DNA of 64,000 bases. It comes from Areca catechu (Eukaryota; Streptophyta; Magnoliopsida; Arecales; Arecaceae). The DNA is taken from positions 107,166,877-107,230,876 of the forward strand of contig CM038049.1 of the NCBI GenBank assembly GCA_021397845.1, in the 5' to 3' direction. A model generated the notes under the pieces. That model did no database searches and was not told the origin of the DNA. It saw nothing but the letters and a program-made list of their open reading frames with translations. Positions 33,861-45,148 of the stretch are shown piece after piece (positions within the stretch are counted from its first letter, which is position 1; every line of letters starts with the position of its first letter). Made by a program: the position numbers and the translations under genes.

Positions 33861-34862
33861 CTCAACATAAAAAACAAAGCAACTAAACAAACTCTCAAAA
33901 TAGTGTATGGTTTCCAATGAATCTCCTCTTATAGACTCTTCAAGTTTTCAAGGATTGCTCTTTAATCTCTTGGAAATCTTCACTTAATGCTTCAAGAGAA
34001 TTAGTGGAAAGAAGTAAAGCTTTTCTTAAATTTTTAGGTGGTAACTCTTGAATTTTCTTATTTATAATGATTGGATGAATATTCTTACTAGTTCTTATAT
34101 CCCTTTGATTTAATCATCTCTTTTATACTTCTCCAAATATTTTTCCATTGGTTCTTAGTCATTTCTAACCATTTAGAGATATTGAGAAGCAAAATATATC
34201 GATTAGAAATCTTGGAAGTAAAATTCTGCAAGTTCTGAAACTTGCTATTATTGTGGATTTTCATAGAAAGAGAGTTGGATCATTTTAGAGGAGTTGGCCA
34301 TTTCAATAGTGACTAGAAATCCATTTCTCTTTTTTTTCTAAAGGAGAAAACTTACCTGAAGGGAGTCAACTCTTCTACATTGGGTCAAAGATTCATCCTT
34401 TCTACCTAACTGAGAGAAAAGGTTCTAAATCTAAGAGAAGGCTTTTCTGAACTATCCAGAGATCATGTTCTCTGCCTATCTAAGAGAGAAGGCTTGCATG
34501 AAGGGATTCAGCTCTTTTTAACTATGCTAGTCAGTGTGTCATGCCAATGTGCTATGCCAGAGTTAGCTCTTTCAGCCAAAACTTTACTTTTTCAAGGATT
34601 TTGGATGCAAAATAGCTCCTCAAGGCTTTCAATGGTTTTCCATGGATTTCTAAGGATTTATAAGGATATGTATAGATTTTCTAACTAACTTAAGCATTTT
34701 AATTACAAGAAATAATCTCTCTACTCCTCCCATGATACTAAAACTCTCTTAAATAATTTATCATGATAAATAAGGTTTTACAATGATTATTTAGAGCTAA
34801 CTTATCAATCTAGTGACTCATAAATAATTCTAATGATCTAAAGGGATTTCAATTAAAGGCTA
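33861..34862. other. AT-rich segment with no recognised gene
   Basis: About 1 kb between element I and element D has no motif I recognise. The minus strand has several lysine-rich open patches broken by stops (for example NLRKALLLSTNSLEALSEDF near 34000), which may be an old decayed coding sequence of unknown kind. Confidence 0.4.
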
Positions 34863-35869
34863 TGATGAGGATACCAGGAGCAGACCAAGATTTCATGGTT
34901 TCAATTTTGATCTCTGATTCATGTGATTGGAAAGTCTATCAATTTTGAGTCCTGTGTCACTTGAGTCATGTACTAAAGTGAGCCAATTGAGTCCTGTAAT
35001 CAAGTTGAAGTCAACTGAGTCTATATAAGAAAAGTGAGTCCCTTTGTTTTATTAGGCCTATTTTGAGAATTGTCGGTTAGGCCTTTTTAAGTCCATGTAA
35101 TTTTTATTCAAGACAAGAACCAAGAGGACAGTCACCAGACCAAAGATTCACCAGGCCCACCCCTACCAGAATTGGATTCCATGCACCTGGGCCCCTACTC
35201 TGGCCCCCCCAGCAGTGGCACCCAATTACCTAGGCCCTTTCATGCCACCAAGCCATAAGAGAGCACCCCAGTCCAAGCATCAAGTGATGGCGCCCCAAGT
35301 CCACAAGATCTCATGAAGAAGTGGCACCCCAGATCAAGGCCCATAACAGTTGGTGCCCCTCCCAGGCCCATTCATGTTTGTGCCCCCCAAGCTTTGACCC
35401 AGTCCAAGATGCCACAAGGTTTTGACCAAGTCCAAGTAGATGTCTTCCAAGCCCAACAAGAAGTCAAGGCCCTAGCCCAAGTGGTTTTCTTGACCCTCAA
35501 GTTCTGTAATCCTAGTCTGTATTGGAGTCCAGGGACCTGTGTGAATCTATAAATACCCACCCCTCCCCATCTTTAATTCATAGAACTTGATGAATGAAAA
35601 TTTTGAGTGATTCTTTGTTTCTAATTACCTTTGTTCTTCGAAACATTGACCGGGTGTGAGGCGTGTTTATCTTATTAGCTAGTAATCATCCAAACCCTAG
35701 CCCTAGCCACCCCTCATATCATTCTAACCTAGCTGACCTCCATCACATAAACCCTAGGACACCATCTTCCAATAATCTCCCAAGCCGCCCATACAACTTT
35801 CATCTAGGCTGCCACCCTCCACTCCTCCATAAACCCTAATGCCAACCCACCTCTTACCATCTAGGCAGC
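34863..35869 (+). repeat. 5' LTR of element D, part 1
   Basis: It starts TGATGAGGATACC and contains a TATAAATA box at 35548-35555 followed by CCCACCCC. Dense GAGTC motifs lie at 34930-35040. C interrupts it at 35870. Stretches such as GATTCACCAGGCC and TTTCATGCCACCAAGCC recur in the LTR of E, so D and E are related families. Confidence 0.7.
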
Positions 35870-37333
35870 TGATGGGGACATCAATAATAAAAATATATAC
35901 TTTGATTAACTCACTTTGTTTTTACAGTTATAGTCAATAAAGTTTTCGAAGCAAGTAACAAATTTTCTTGAAACATGTTCATAAGCCAAATTTTCTTGAA
36001 GCATGATTTGGCTCATAATCCAACACATGGAAGAAGCCTATTAATTTTCTTGAAGCATGTTCATAAGCTAAATTTTCTTGAAGCATGATTTGGCTCATAA
36101 GCCAACACATGGAAGAAGCCCATTTAGCTCAAGCCCAATGCATGATGGAGGGCATCCTCTTCAAGTCCAAGACCAACCATTCAAGCCTCTTCAAGACCAA
36201 GCCCAAGCCAAATTCATGCCAAGATTTGAAGCACATGGGGGAACAACTCATCAAATAACCTTAGGGGAGAAGGAATTACACTACATCAAGAGTTTTATGG
36301 GAAACATAAAGATTCCTTCCACTAGCCTAACAATATTTGACATGTGGGATGCCACAACTTATAATACCTAAGCCTCCATATCAGCATTTGGAAGCCACAT
36401 TAGGATCTTCTAGATGCCACATGTCAAAGTGGTTGTAACTTTCTACCTACAATTTATTTCTAGTTAGAACCACTTACCTAAGAGTTGTTGGAGCCAACTA
36501 AGCCATCCTTATCCCCTTCCCTCCACTCTTGGATGAAATTCCCTAGCATTGGATCCTATAAATAGGGCCCTAGGATCTCATTGTATTCATTCTATGCTAT
36601 GATTTGAGTTAATGAAAGGATTGTTTCCTTGTGTTCTAGTTTCTTGAGTTCTTATTTGGAGTGAAAGTTTTCTAGCTAGTTTGAGTGTGTAAATCCTTAT
36701 CCAAGGAGAGAATGAGAGTTTTCTAAGTTTGAGTTTGAGAGTGAAGAGTGCTTTTGCAAGGAGTAAAGGATGGGATGTCCATTGATGGATCTATGATCAA
36801 GCTCCAAGTCCCAAGCCGCCGGCCACTTTCTTCTTCTTCCTTTTTTCTTTATTTCCATTCCAACTCCAATTCTTCTTCCATGTCTAATCCCAAATTTTTT
36901 TGCAGGTTCTCTCAGGTTCCTAGGTCAAGGATGAAGGTCTCCACACCATGGATCAAGGCCAAGGTGAGTCTCAAAGAAGAGAGTGCCAATCTTGACTTCT
37001 AGGCCTCAATCCTTGAGTGATGAGAGCTCCTTCTTCCACCAAATAATTAGCCATCATTATTGGTAGGAAAATTCTTCCTAAGATTCATTAGATCTGATCA
37101 TTTGAAGGTCAGCTTGTTCTAGTAGTGATGGTTTCCTGGCCATGAAGACCCTAATCCTTATTTTGAACTAGATCTACATTGCGGGTCTTAAAAATTAGAT
37201 CAACTAGTCTCCTTATGAAAATTCTTTTCTTGGATTAATTTAGCCTATTTATTTGATAATTAATTTCTCAAGTTTGCTTGCTGATTAGCTTGCTAAAACA
37301 ATCCATTCATCATTTTATTTTCTTCCCCCATCA
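35870..37333 (+). repeat. 5' LTR of element C
   Basis: This 1464-bp LTR starts TGATGGGGACATC and ends CCCCCATCA. A TATAAATA box is at 36557-36564. It carries about 110 bases (36205-36312) absent from the 3' LTR, while the 3' LTR has an extra partial duplication near 41480-41590. Otherwise the two match closely. Confidence 0.88.
36557..36564 (+). promoter_or_regulatory. TATA box in 5' LTR of C
   Basis: TATAAATA followed by GGGCCC lies here and at 41941-41948 in the 3' LTR. Confidence 0.6.
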
Positions 37334-37340
37334 ATTTTTT

Positions 37341-37352
37341 TGGTATCAGAGC
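37341..37352 (+). other. Primer-binding site of C
   Basis: TGGTATCAGAGC is a perfect complement of the initiator methionine tRNA end, seven bases after the LTR. Confidence 0.88.
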
Positions 37353-38848
37353 TTTAGGTTCTATTAGGTCAAGTTGCTGAAATTTTATTCCCTTTGTGTG
37401 TTGCTTGCCTTCAAGTCCGAAATTCAAATCCAAAATTTGAGATTTAAATTTTAAAATTTAAGATCTAAAATATTATCCCTAGTATCTGAATGTTCTAATT
37501 TAAATTCTAATTTTTTTATTTTTTTAAATTTAAATTTAGAATTTTGAACCTAGTCAATTGGAGGTTTGCTGATTGCTGAAATTTCTGTACTAGCACCAAT
37601 CCGAGTTTCCACGAATTTTAGTATTTTTTTAAATGGAGAAAAAATACAAAACAATTCTTTTGATTCACTTTGGGATGTTAGTATCTGAGATATATAATTT
37701 AAAAAAAACATTTTTTTCAAAATCTTAGTTTAATTTTCATCACTTTAAGCTGCTGCCTTAACTAGTTCATAGCTTGTTTCAATTCTAGTTTCCCTCCATT
37801 TAGTTGCTCAATTCAATTCGAAAAAAATTCAAAAAAAATATTTTCTATGAATTTTAGGTTTGGATCTGAGATCTCCACTTAAAACAACTTTGGATTCTAT
37901 AATTTTTTTGATCTAAATTTCAAATTTTGAATCTTATATGGTTATGGGTTTGTTGACTAGACGCTTCTTGTAACAACTTTCACAACAAGTTTCTAAAATG
38001 AATTTCCTAGCCAAATTTCTGGAAATAAAACTCAAATTTCAAGATATAAAGCATTTACTCTTAGATATAACAATCCAAATTTATATTTCATTTTTTTTGG
38101 AATTTTAAAATTTTAATTTTGGATTATCAAAAAACTAGCTAGTTAAAAGTTTGTTAGTGGCTGAAATCCTCTTTTAACAACTTGTACTTCCATGAACGAA
38201 TTTTCTAACTAAATTTCGAAAATTAATTTTTAAAATTTGAGTTTTAAAATCATTATTTCCTGATATATAATTTTCAATTTAATTTTTAAATTTTTGAAAC
38301 TTTGAAATTCAGGTTTGAATCACATATTTGAGCTAGTATAGATATTTTGTTAGCAAGTTGATTGTTTGTGCATCCATTTCTAAATCCAATTAAGGGCATT
38401 CAATCATAACATAAGGGAAGGAGGTCATTACCTTTCATTGGCTCAAAAAAATCACCCACATTTGCATTGACCTAAGCCATAATTGAAATCAAGTAGGAAC
38501 CTAAAACTAGGGACACCCACAAGGCAGGTTCAAGTGCAAGATAAGACAAAGTATTATTTGAGTTTGTACTTATTCCTTGAAATTGGTGTCTAAGGCTAGA
38601 GGTCCAATGGCAAATGCCTTAAGCGGACTTGCGGTTTTTAATTAGAACCTCACAAAAGTGAGGGGAGCCTCCCGCAACCCCATCTCTTACCTGGCCAGTG
38701 GACAGGATAATTACATTCTTAAGTAGTACCTAGTTAAGTCCTGTGTTTGAACTTCTAGGTCTAGGAGCCCTAGAAGTTAGGTTTGTATTGTTGGCCCAAT
38801 TAATTTGAAGCTCCATACCAATAGTCCCACACAAAGTCTGTTTTACCC
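37353..38848 (+). other. Untranslated leader of C
   Basis: About 1.5 kb without a gene. The first kilobase is very AT-rich with runs of T and A. At 38390-38520 it has the AGGGCATT block and at 38582-38705 the block shared across leaders (TTGGTGTCTAAGGC, GCGGTTTTTAATTAGAACC, TTACCTGGCCAGTGG). Confidence 0.65.
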
Positions 38849-40224
38849 ATGAATCCTAATCTTGAATTCTTTATAAGAACCCTAACTAAAAAGTTTGATA
38901 CCATAAATGGACAATTAGGGCAAACAAGAAAGGAATTAGGTCAAGTGAAGGAACATGTTGGGACACTTGAAGAGACCACAATGACCCCCACCAAACTTGA
39001 GTCACTTAGGTCAATTCCTCGAGGTCCAAGAGTCTATCATCATGAATTCACATTGAATACAACCCAAGATGACTTCACCATGACTTCATTGAAGAAGCCC
39101 ATAGGATCCATGTTGAGCCTGAATCACCTAGTCCACCTCCCCTTGGTCCAAGATCCCAATATCATGATTTCACCCCTGAGTATAAACTTAGATACCCCTG
39201 TCAAGGCTTTGTAGATCGGGAGAAAAGAGTCTTTTGGAGCAATCGACCCTATGCACCCACTTTTGATGGAAACCCTGAGGTGTATGTCGATTGGGAGAAG
39301 AAAATGGATCAGTACTTTGAATTTGATGAAATGTCGGAAGTAAAGAAATATCAATTTGTCAAATTAGAGCTAGTCTGACATGCTAAATTATATTGGAAAC
39401 ATGTTGAGCATAAAAGTTATTATAGTGGGGATAAAATAATTACTTGGAGAGATATGAAGAGTAAGTTGAGAGAAAAGTACCTAGGTAAATATTATGAGCA
39501 AAAACTTTTAGACCAATGGTACAAATTGAGATAAGATGATACAACCATATCTGATTATATTGCTAAATTCAATGAGTATATCAGGAGATGTAGTACAGTC
39601 GAATCTAAAGCAATGATCATATCTAGATTTCGAGCTGGTCTATGTAAGGACATCCAATGGAAATTATTTCAATGAAAAATTCACTATCTAGAAGATGCTT
39701 ATCAAACTGCTAGGGAATTTGATACATATCAGAAGGAACTCTTGATCAATCAACCTAAGTCCAATAGGAATTATACATCCGGACATGGGCCAAATTCTAA
39801 CCAAATTCCTTCAAGCAAGCCAACTCCTATCATCCCAGTAATTAGTAAGGAAGAAATCATTGAACCCATTGAAGAGCCTAAAGTAGAAATATATAAAGCT
39901 GAACCAAGTCTAATTGATGAATATGAAGAAAAGGCTGAACCCACTAAGAATTTAGAGGAAAGATCTCTTGAACTAATTGAAGAATTAAAAGATGAAATAG
40001 AATCAAAATCTTATCCAAATGAAGGGCTAGAAAGAGAAAATCCTAAACCCGTTGAAGAACTTAAGGAAGAAGTTTATGAAGCTGGGTCTAACCTTATAGA
40101 TAAATATGATCAAGAACAATTACTTGAAGATAAAATAATTATCCAGCCTAAAGAAATCAATAACAGGGATGATCAAAATGAAATCCAAGGACAAAACCAT
40201 GGAGATCAATCGAGGATAACATAG
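38849..40224 (+). pseudogene. Element C Gag with expanded acidic tail
   Basis: An ATG at 38849 opens MNPNLEFFIRTLTKKFDTI with a coiled coil to about residue 45. After frame changes the capsid-like domain is readable at about 39250-39740 (PTFDGNPEVYVDWEKKMDQYF, YWKHVEHK, LLDQWYKLR, TISDYIAKFNEY) with several stops. The last part, 39742-40224, is open for 160 codons and highly acidic. It has two related blocks (EIYKAEPSLIDEYEE and EVYEAGSNLIDKYDQ) that match the single Gag-protease linker of A and G. No zinc knuckle or protease was found. Confidence 0.78.
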
Positions 40225-40849
40225 AAGATCCGGAATTAATTGATGTTGAAGGTTTAGATTTAGAGATCGATGAAGGATCACATATTGGGGTATTGACCGT
40301 CAAAGAACAAAACCCTACGGATCAACCCCAAGAAGCTATAGAGCCTTTGAAAACCCTGCAAAATATTTTCCATAACAATTTTTCTATCCCTGATTCTCCA
40401 TTTCTGAACATCCACTATCCCGATCCACCATTACGTTTCATCCACTCTTTTATCCCATTCGGTTGAGACATCTACCATACCAATGATCTGGTCCCAGTGA
40501 TATTCAATAGTTACTGTATTAAGACTCTTTGGCATATATTGGGAGCCAAATTAAGATTCACTGCCACCTACCTGAAGTTTTGTGCCAGAGTCTTCAAAGC
40601 CATTTAGGGAATATTGGAAATTAGGAACCTTGTTTCCTAGCCCAACAATAAAGTTTAGTCCATAGATAATAAAGTTCATTTGAGCTTGTTTTGTTCTTGT
40701 TTGTCTTTTACCATTTAGTTTCATTTGCATTTGTCTCTTGTTATTTGGTATCCCATGCATAAGTATCCATGATTACGAGAGTCATATGCATAGCGTGATT
40801 AGTAAAACAAATTTTGAGCAATGAAATTAACAAGCATATGGCTAAATTT
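40225..40849 (+). pseudogene. Spacer in C with integrase scrap
   Basis: This stretch is mostly unassignable. At about 40519-40573 one frame reads KTLWHILGAKLRF, the integrase segment between the second and third catalytic residues in A and G. Nothing else of integrase survives here. Confidence 0.5.
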
Positions 40850-41336
40850 TGTAAAAAAACCAAAGAATTTCAGGAAGCAGACTATGTCTTGATTAGGCTC
40901 AAAACAATTATATGCCCGTGGTGTAGGTCCTTTTCAAAATAGTAAGAAAAATTGGACCTAATATATGCTAGATATACCATTCGACTTTGGTATCAGTTCC
41001 ACTTTCAACATTTTAGATATAGTAAAGTATAAGGAACCAACAATGATACCTAGTAAACTATTCAGACCTTATTCCACTTTTGAGAGTGAACCAACCCTTG
41101 AGTGTCCACCAGCCATATTACCAAAGCGGCAAGATCGGATTGAGCAAATCTTGGATGACAAGATTGTCATTACTCAAAACAAAGACTATCAACGCTACTT
41201 GGTTCACTAGCAAGGATGACCTGATTCCAAAGATTCATGGATCACTCGAGAGGACTTACAAAGAATCGACCTTGACCTTGACCTCTTAGAGTATCACCAA
41301 AGCCAGATGAATTCCTACTCGACGGAGTCGAGCCCT
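40850..41336 (+). pseudogene. Element C Pol tail: integrase C-terminus and chromodomain
   Basis: The frame at 40965-41210 matches the pol tail (LDIPFDFGISSTFNILDIVKYKEPTMIPSKLF, then RQDRIEQILDDKIVI and YQRYLVH). The chromodomain continues to about 41300 past a TAG at about 41208. Upstream, the RLK and ARG segments are joined without the PERFPPGT segment, the same kind of loss as in B and H. Confidence 0.75.
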
Positions 41337-41355
41337 TTTTCCACCCCGGGAGAAT
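41327..41355 (+). promoter_or_regulatory. Hairpin and polypurine tract of C
   Basis: ACTCGA (41327-41332), loop CGGAG, TCGAG (41338-41342) is followed by GGGAGAAT (41348-41355), which abuts the LTR. Confidence 0.75.
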
Positions 41356-42719
41356 TGATGGGGACATCAATAATAAAAATATATACTTTGATTAACTCAC
41401 TTTGTTTTTGCAGCTATAGTCAATAAAGTTTTCGAAGCAAGTTACAAATTTTCTTAAAACATGTTCATAAGCCAAATTTCCTTGAAGCATGATTTGGCTC
41501 ATAAGCCAACACATGGAAGAAGCCCATTAATTTTCTTGAAGCATGTTCATAAGCCAAATTTCTTTAAGCATGATTTGGCTCATAAGCCAACACATAAAAG
41601 AAGCCCATTCGGCTCAAGTCCAAAGCATGATGGAGGGCATCCTTTTCAAGTCCAAGACCAACTATTCAAGCCACTTCAAGACCAAGCCCAAGCCTATTCC
41701 TTCCACTACCCCAACAATATTTGATATGTGGGATGCCACAACTTATAACACCTAAGCCTCCACATCAGTATTTGGAAGCCATATTAGGATCTTCTAGATG
41801 CCACATGTCAAAGTGGTTGTAACTTTCTACCTACAATTTGTTTCTAGTTAGAACCACTTACCTAAGAGTTGTTGGAGCCAACTAGGCCATCCTTATCCCC
41901 TACCCTCCACTCTTGGATGAAATTCCCTAGCATTGGAGTCTATAAATAGGGCCCCTAGGCTCTCATTGTATTCATTCTATGCTATGATTTGAGTTAATGA
42001 AAGGATTGTTTCCTTGTATTCTAGTTTTTTTGAGTTCTTGTTTGGCATGAAAGTTTTCTAGCTAGTTTGAGTGTGTGGATCCTTGTCCAATGAGAGAATG
42101 AGAGTTTTCTAAGTTTGAGTTTGAAAGTGAAGAGTGCTTTTACAAGGAGTAAAGGATAGGATGTCCATTGATGGATTTATGATCAAGCTCCAAGTCACAA
42201 GCCACCGGCCACTTTCTTCTTCTTCCTTTCTTCTTTATTTCCATTCGAACTCCAAATCTTCTTTCATATCTAATCCCAAATTTATTTGCAGGTTCTCTCA
42301 GGTTCCTAGGTTAAGGATGAAGGTTCCATGCCATGCATCAAGGCCAAGGTGAGTTTTCAATGTAGAGAGTGCCAATCTTGACTTCTAGGCCTCAATCCTT
42401 GAGTGATAAGAGCTCCTTCTTCCACCAAATAATTAGCCATCATTGTTGGTAGGAAAACTCTTTCTAAGCTTCATTAGATCTGATCATTTGAAGGTTAACT
42501 TACCCTAGTAGTGATGATTTCCTTGCCATGAAGATCCTAATCCTTATTTTGAACAAGATCTACATTGCGGGTCTTAAAAATTAGATTAACTAGTCTCCTT
42601 ATGAAAATTCTTTTCTTGGATTAATTTAGCCCATTTATTTGATAATTAATTGCTCAAGTTTGCTTGCTGGTTAGCTTGCTAAAACTCTTCATTCATCATT
42701 TTATTTTTGTCCCCCATCA
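41356..42719 (+). repeat. 3' LTR of element C
   Basis: This 1364-bp LTR starts TGATGGGGACATC and ends CCCCCATCA. Its TATA box is at 41941-41948. Beyond it the LTR of D resumes. Confidence 0.88.
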
Positions 42720-42989
42720 GTTGCCCTCCAAGAAGACCCTTAGGCATCCTCTCATTAGCCACAGGCCGCCCCTCGAAGATCCAGATGCCTAAGGATCCTC
42801 CAAGGCTGCCAGCCCCTGCTACCAACTCTTCCTCCAGATCCCTTCTTTCCATCCTATTCATTAATTTTCCCATGATCCACATGCTTAACTTGTGATGTTT
42901 GCAGGATCCTTCTAGTGCCACACCCTCTAGATGAAGTCTTCCTTGCACTCGAATCAAACTAATAAAAAGCCGATGGATCCATGAAAAAG
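42720..42989 (+). repeat. 5' LTR of element D, part 2
   Basis: This 270-bp piece lies between C and E. It has no LTR ends of its own and reads as a continuation of 34863-35869. It holds no gene. Confidence 0.6.
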
Positions 42990-43545
42990 TGATGGGGACT
43001 GAGAGTCTATTTTTTTTATTTTATTTAAGTCTATTAGTCCTGTGTCACTTGAGTCGAAGTGAGCTAATCGAGCCCTATAATAAAGTGGAACATGTGAGTC
43101 CAATTGAGTTCCTTTAGTCCTATAGTGTCATTCAAGTCAAGAGGAGAGGTATTAGACCAGGAGATTCACCAGGCCTCCACAACCAGAGCTGGCCTTCATG
43201 CAACTGGACCCTTTCATGCCACCAAGCCCGTAAGAGAGAGCTCCAGCCCAAGACAGGCCCATTGTTGACCTGTCCACCAAGGTTTCTTGGCCCATAAGTC
43301 AGAGTTTCTTAGCCCTCAAGTCATGTACCCTGAGGTGAATCTATAAATACCGCCCCTCCCCTATTGTATTAAACATATTTTTCTCATGAATACAAACTAA
43401 AGATGAAAGTTATTTTATCTGAGTATTTTTCTTCGGATTGGAGTGGGTGTGATACCCGGGTTCCCTATTCTTGAGTGCAAGCCCTAATCCCCTGGTGACT
43501 TCTACTACGCTTGCCAGCGATCCTCCCTCGTTCTATCCTGCATCA
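42990..43545 (+). repeat. 5' LTR of element E (type 1)
   Basis: This 556-bp LTR starts TGATGGGGACT and ends GCATCA, with TGATG/CATCA inverted ends. It matches 46642-47201 with roughly 40 differences by eye. A TATAAATA box is at 43342-43349. Confidence 0.88.
43342..43349 (+). promoter_or_regulatory. TATA box in 5' LTR of E
   Basis: TATAAATA followed by CCGCCCC lies here and at 46993-47000 in the 3' LTR. Confidence 0.6.
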
Positions 43546-43548
43546 ACT

Positions 43549-43560
43549 TGGTATTAGAGC
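43549..43560 (+). other. First primer-binding site of E
   Basis: TGGTATTAGAGC has one mismatch to the initiator methionine tRNA complement and lies three bases after the LTR. Confidence 0.8.
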
Positions 43561-43593
43561 TAGTTTTGGATTAGGGTGTGCTCCATTTTTCGA

Positions 43594-43629
43594 ACTCGAC
43601 GGAGTCGAGTTCTTCACGATCGAGGAGAG
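43594..43629 (+). promoter_or_regulatory. Hairpin and polypurine tract before the inner LTR of E
   Basis: A perfect stem ACTCGA (43594-43599), loop CGGAG, TCGAGT (43605-43610) is followed by GAGGAGAG (43622-43629), which abuts the inner LTR. These are 3'-end features, yet they lie only 33 bases after a primer site. Confidence 0.75.
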
Positions 43630-43804
43630 TGATGGGGATCCAAGGTAGGTACGGATATTTTTTCATTTTTTCTTATTTTTCTCACATTTTTTTATTTTTC
43701 CTATTCATGCTATTCCACCTATCCCCACTATCGTAGCTTTATCCCCAACTTATTCTTGCTTTATCCCAGTTTTATTCCATCTTCATCCATATTTCTCCCG
43801 TGTT

Positions 43805-44450
43805 TTAAAAAAATTTCAAAACCCTAGCCCACCGCCTCGCTGCCCCCAGATCCGGGATGCCCGGCCCCCGGCAGCCGGATCGCTGTCGGTGCTCGCTGGC
43901 CCCGCCCTCACCGAAAAAGCCGGTCGCCCGCCGCCCAAGGTCGTGGGAAGACAAACGGACGTGGAGCCATATGTCTGCCACCGTCGCAATGGCCTGCCAT
44001 TGCCGGCCCCCGCCCACCGTCTGCCGGCCCACGCCCGGCCACCGGAGTCCCTGCCAGCACCCTTGGGCCGCATGCCCATGGGAATCCCAAACGGCACGGT
44101 CGTGCATGCCGTGCCACCCCTGCGTAGCCGCCCGCCACTGCCGCTTGCCACCGCCACCCGCTTGTCGTCGCCCGTCGCCGATCCACCTCCCGCTCGATCA
44201 CTGGAGGCCACACCGGTGCCCAGGAGGCCCCCCATGGCCGTGGGAGACCAAACGGCATGCCCTGGGCATGCCGTGCCATTTCTGTGCCGCCACCTCGCCT
44301 GCAGCCGCCGCCGGCCATCCTCGCTCGCCGTCCACCGGCCTCATCCATCGCCCGCTTCCCAGCTGCCGGAGATGATTTCCTTCCTCTGTGCATGTCTGCG
44401 AGAGATGTTCTGCATGCTTTCTGGAGCAGTCCAAGCAGCACGCTTTTAGA
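43805..44450. other. GC-rich, CpG-dense island within the inner LTR of E
   Basis: The base composition changes abruptly from T-rich to about two-thirds or more G+C and back. Several motifs repeat imperfectly, such as CGTGGGA-ACAAACGG and GCATGCCGTGCCA. Open frames of 80 to 190 codons exist in several frames on both strands, as expected from GC bias, with no recognisable domain. Confidence 0.7.
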
Positions 44451-44825
44451 GCAGATCATCAAGTCGACCCGCTTTCTAGAGCAGATCAGCACTAATATTG
44501 ATGTAGCACGTATTATGATGTAGTTTATTTTTCTTTTTTTGGTTTCTTTTAGGCTAAGTAAGTGAGGGGTTTGGTTTTTCTATATAAAGGCCCCCTCTCC
44601 CCCAGTAATGAATAAGTTGAATAGAAATTTTTGGGTTTTTCCATTGGTTCTGGTTCTGGGCTGAGGCCCATCTTTCCTTCACTTGCGGGTGTCGAGGGCT
44701 GTGAGACCCCACTTCCTTCGCTCCATGCGAGCGTCGAGGGGCTCGAGGCCCTAGTTATCCCCCTTTTCTATCGAGTCCCCCTCTAGGTCTTAGGGATTTT
44801 TCTTTACGGCCCTAGGTAGCGATTT

Positions 44826-44912
44826 GGGTGGGATGCCCTAGGCTCTGCATGTAGTGAGATGGATAGGATGCCCTAGAGTACATGTAGTGGGGTGGGTGAG
44901 ATGCCCTAGAGG
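44826..44912 (+). repeat. Short tandem repeats in the inner LTR of E
   Basis: Three units of about 32 bases contain GGATGCCCTAG or GAGATGCCCTAG, joined by CATGTAGTG. They lie downstream of the TATA box, in R or U5. Confidence 0.65.
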
Positions 44913-45148
44913 TGCGACGTCTCTCCATGAAGGTGAGTCCCCAGTCTTAGAGTGTCCATGTTTCCTATCCTCCATCCCATGTTCCTTCACCCAGAAAATT
45001 GAAAACCAAAAGAGTTCAGCTATTTTAGGGTTTAGTGTCAGGCCGCCTTAGTTCCGAGAGGCTTCATAGCCCTCCCACGGTCCTCATTTGTTTAGGTTTT
45101 CCCTTTTCCAAATAAATTGGGTTACGTCTCATCCGTCCCTCATCAACT

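Larger units (their letters stand above)
35870..42719 (+). mobile_element. Element C: gag-only gypsy derivative with chromodomain tail
   Basis: C has two LTRs of about 1.4 kb, a perfect tRNA-iMet primer site, a polypurine tract and a 4-kb internal region. The internal region contains gag, an acidic segment, a scrap of integrase and the integrase-chromodomain tail. Protease, RT and RNase H are absent. The flanks (GCAGC and GTTGC) match at only three of five bases, so no clear target duplication remains. It is inserted in the LTR of D. Confidence 0.85.
43630..45145 (+). repeat. Inner LTR of E (type 2), with GC-rich island
   Basis: It starts TGATGGGGATCC directly after a polypurine tract and ends CCTCATCA directly before ACT and a primer-like site, so it has full LTR ends (1516 bp). 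A TATATAAA box is at 44581-44588 and a polyadenylation-like AATGAA follows near 44607. It does not resemble the outer LTRs except at the ends. A very GC-rich, CpG-rich stretch fills 43805-44450. No second copy is in the window. Confidence 0.72.

Noticed and set aside
33861..34862. Possible decayed coding sequence on the minus strand, considered as an endogenous pararetrovirus
   Set aside because: Only short lysine-rich open patches are present, with no RT, movement-protein or coat-protein motif.
35865..42724. Target-site duplication for C
   Set aside because: GCAGC and GTTGC agree at only three of five bases, which is not enough to claim one.
43816..44523. Several 80-190 codon frames on both strands in the GC-rich block
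   Set aside because: High GC content removes stop codons in most frames. None has a recognisable domain and they overlap one another.
43630..45145. Inner LTR of E as an ordinary solo LTR inserted in E
   Set aside because: The flanks (AGAG and ACTTG) do not form a target duplication. It is bordered by its own polypurine tract and primer site, which a solo LTR insertion would not bring.
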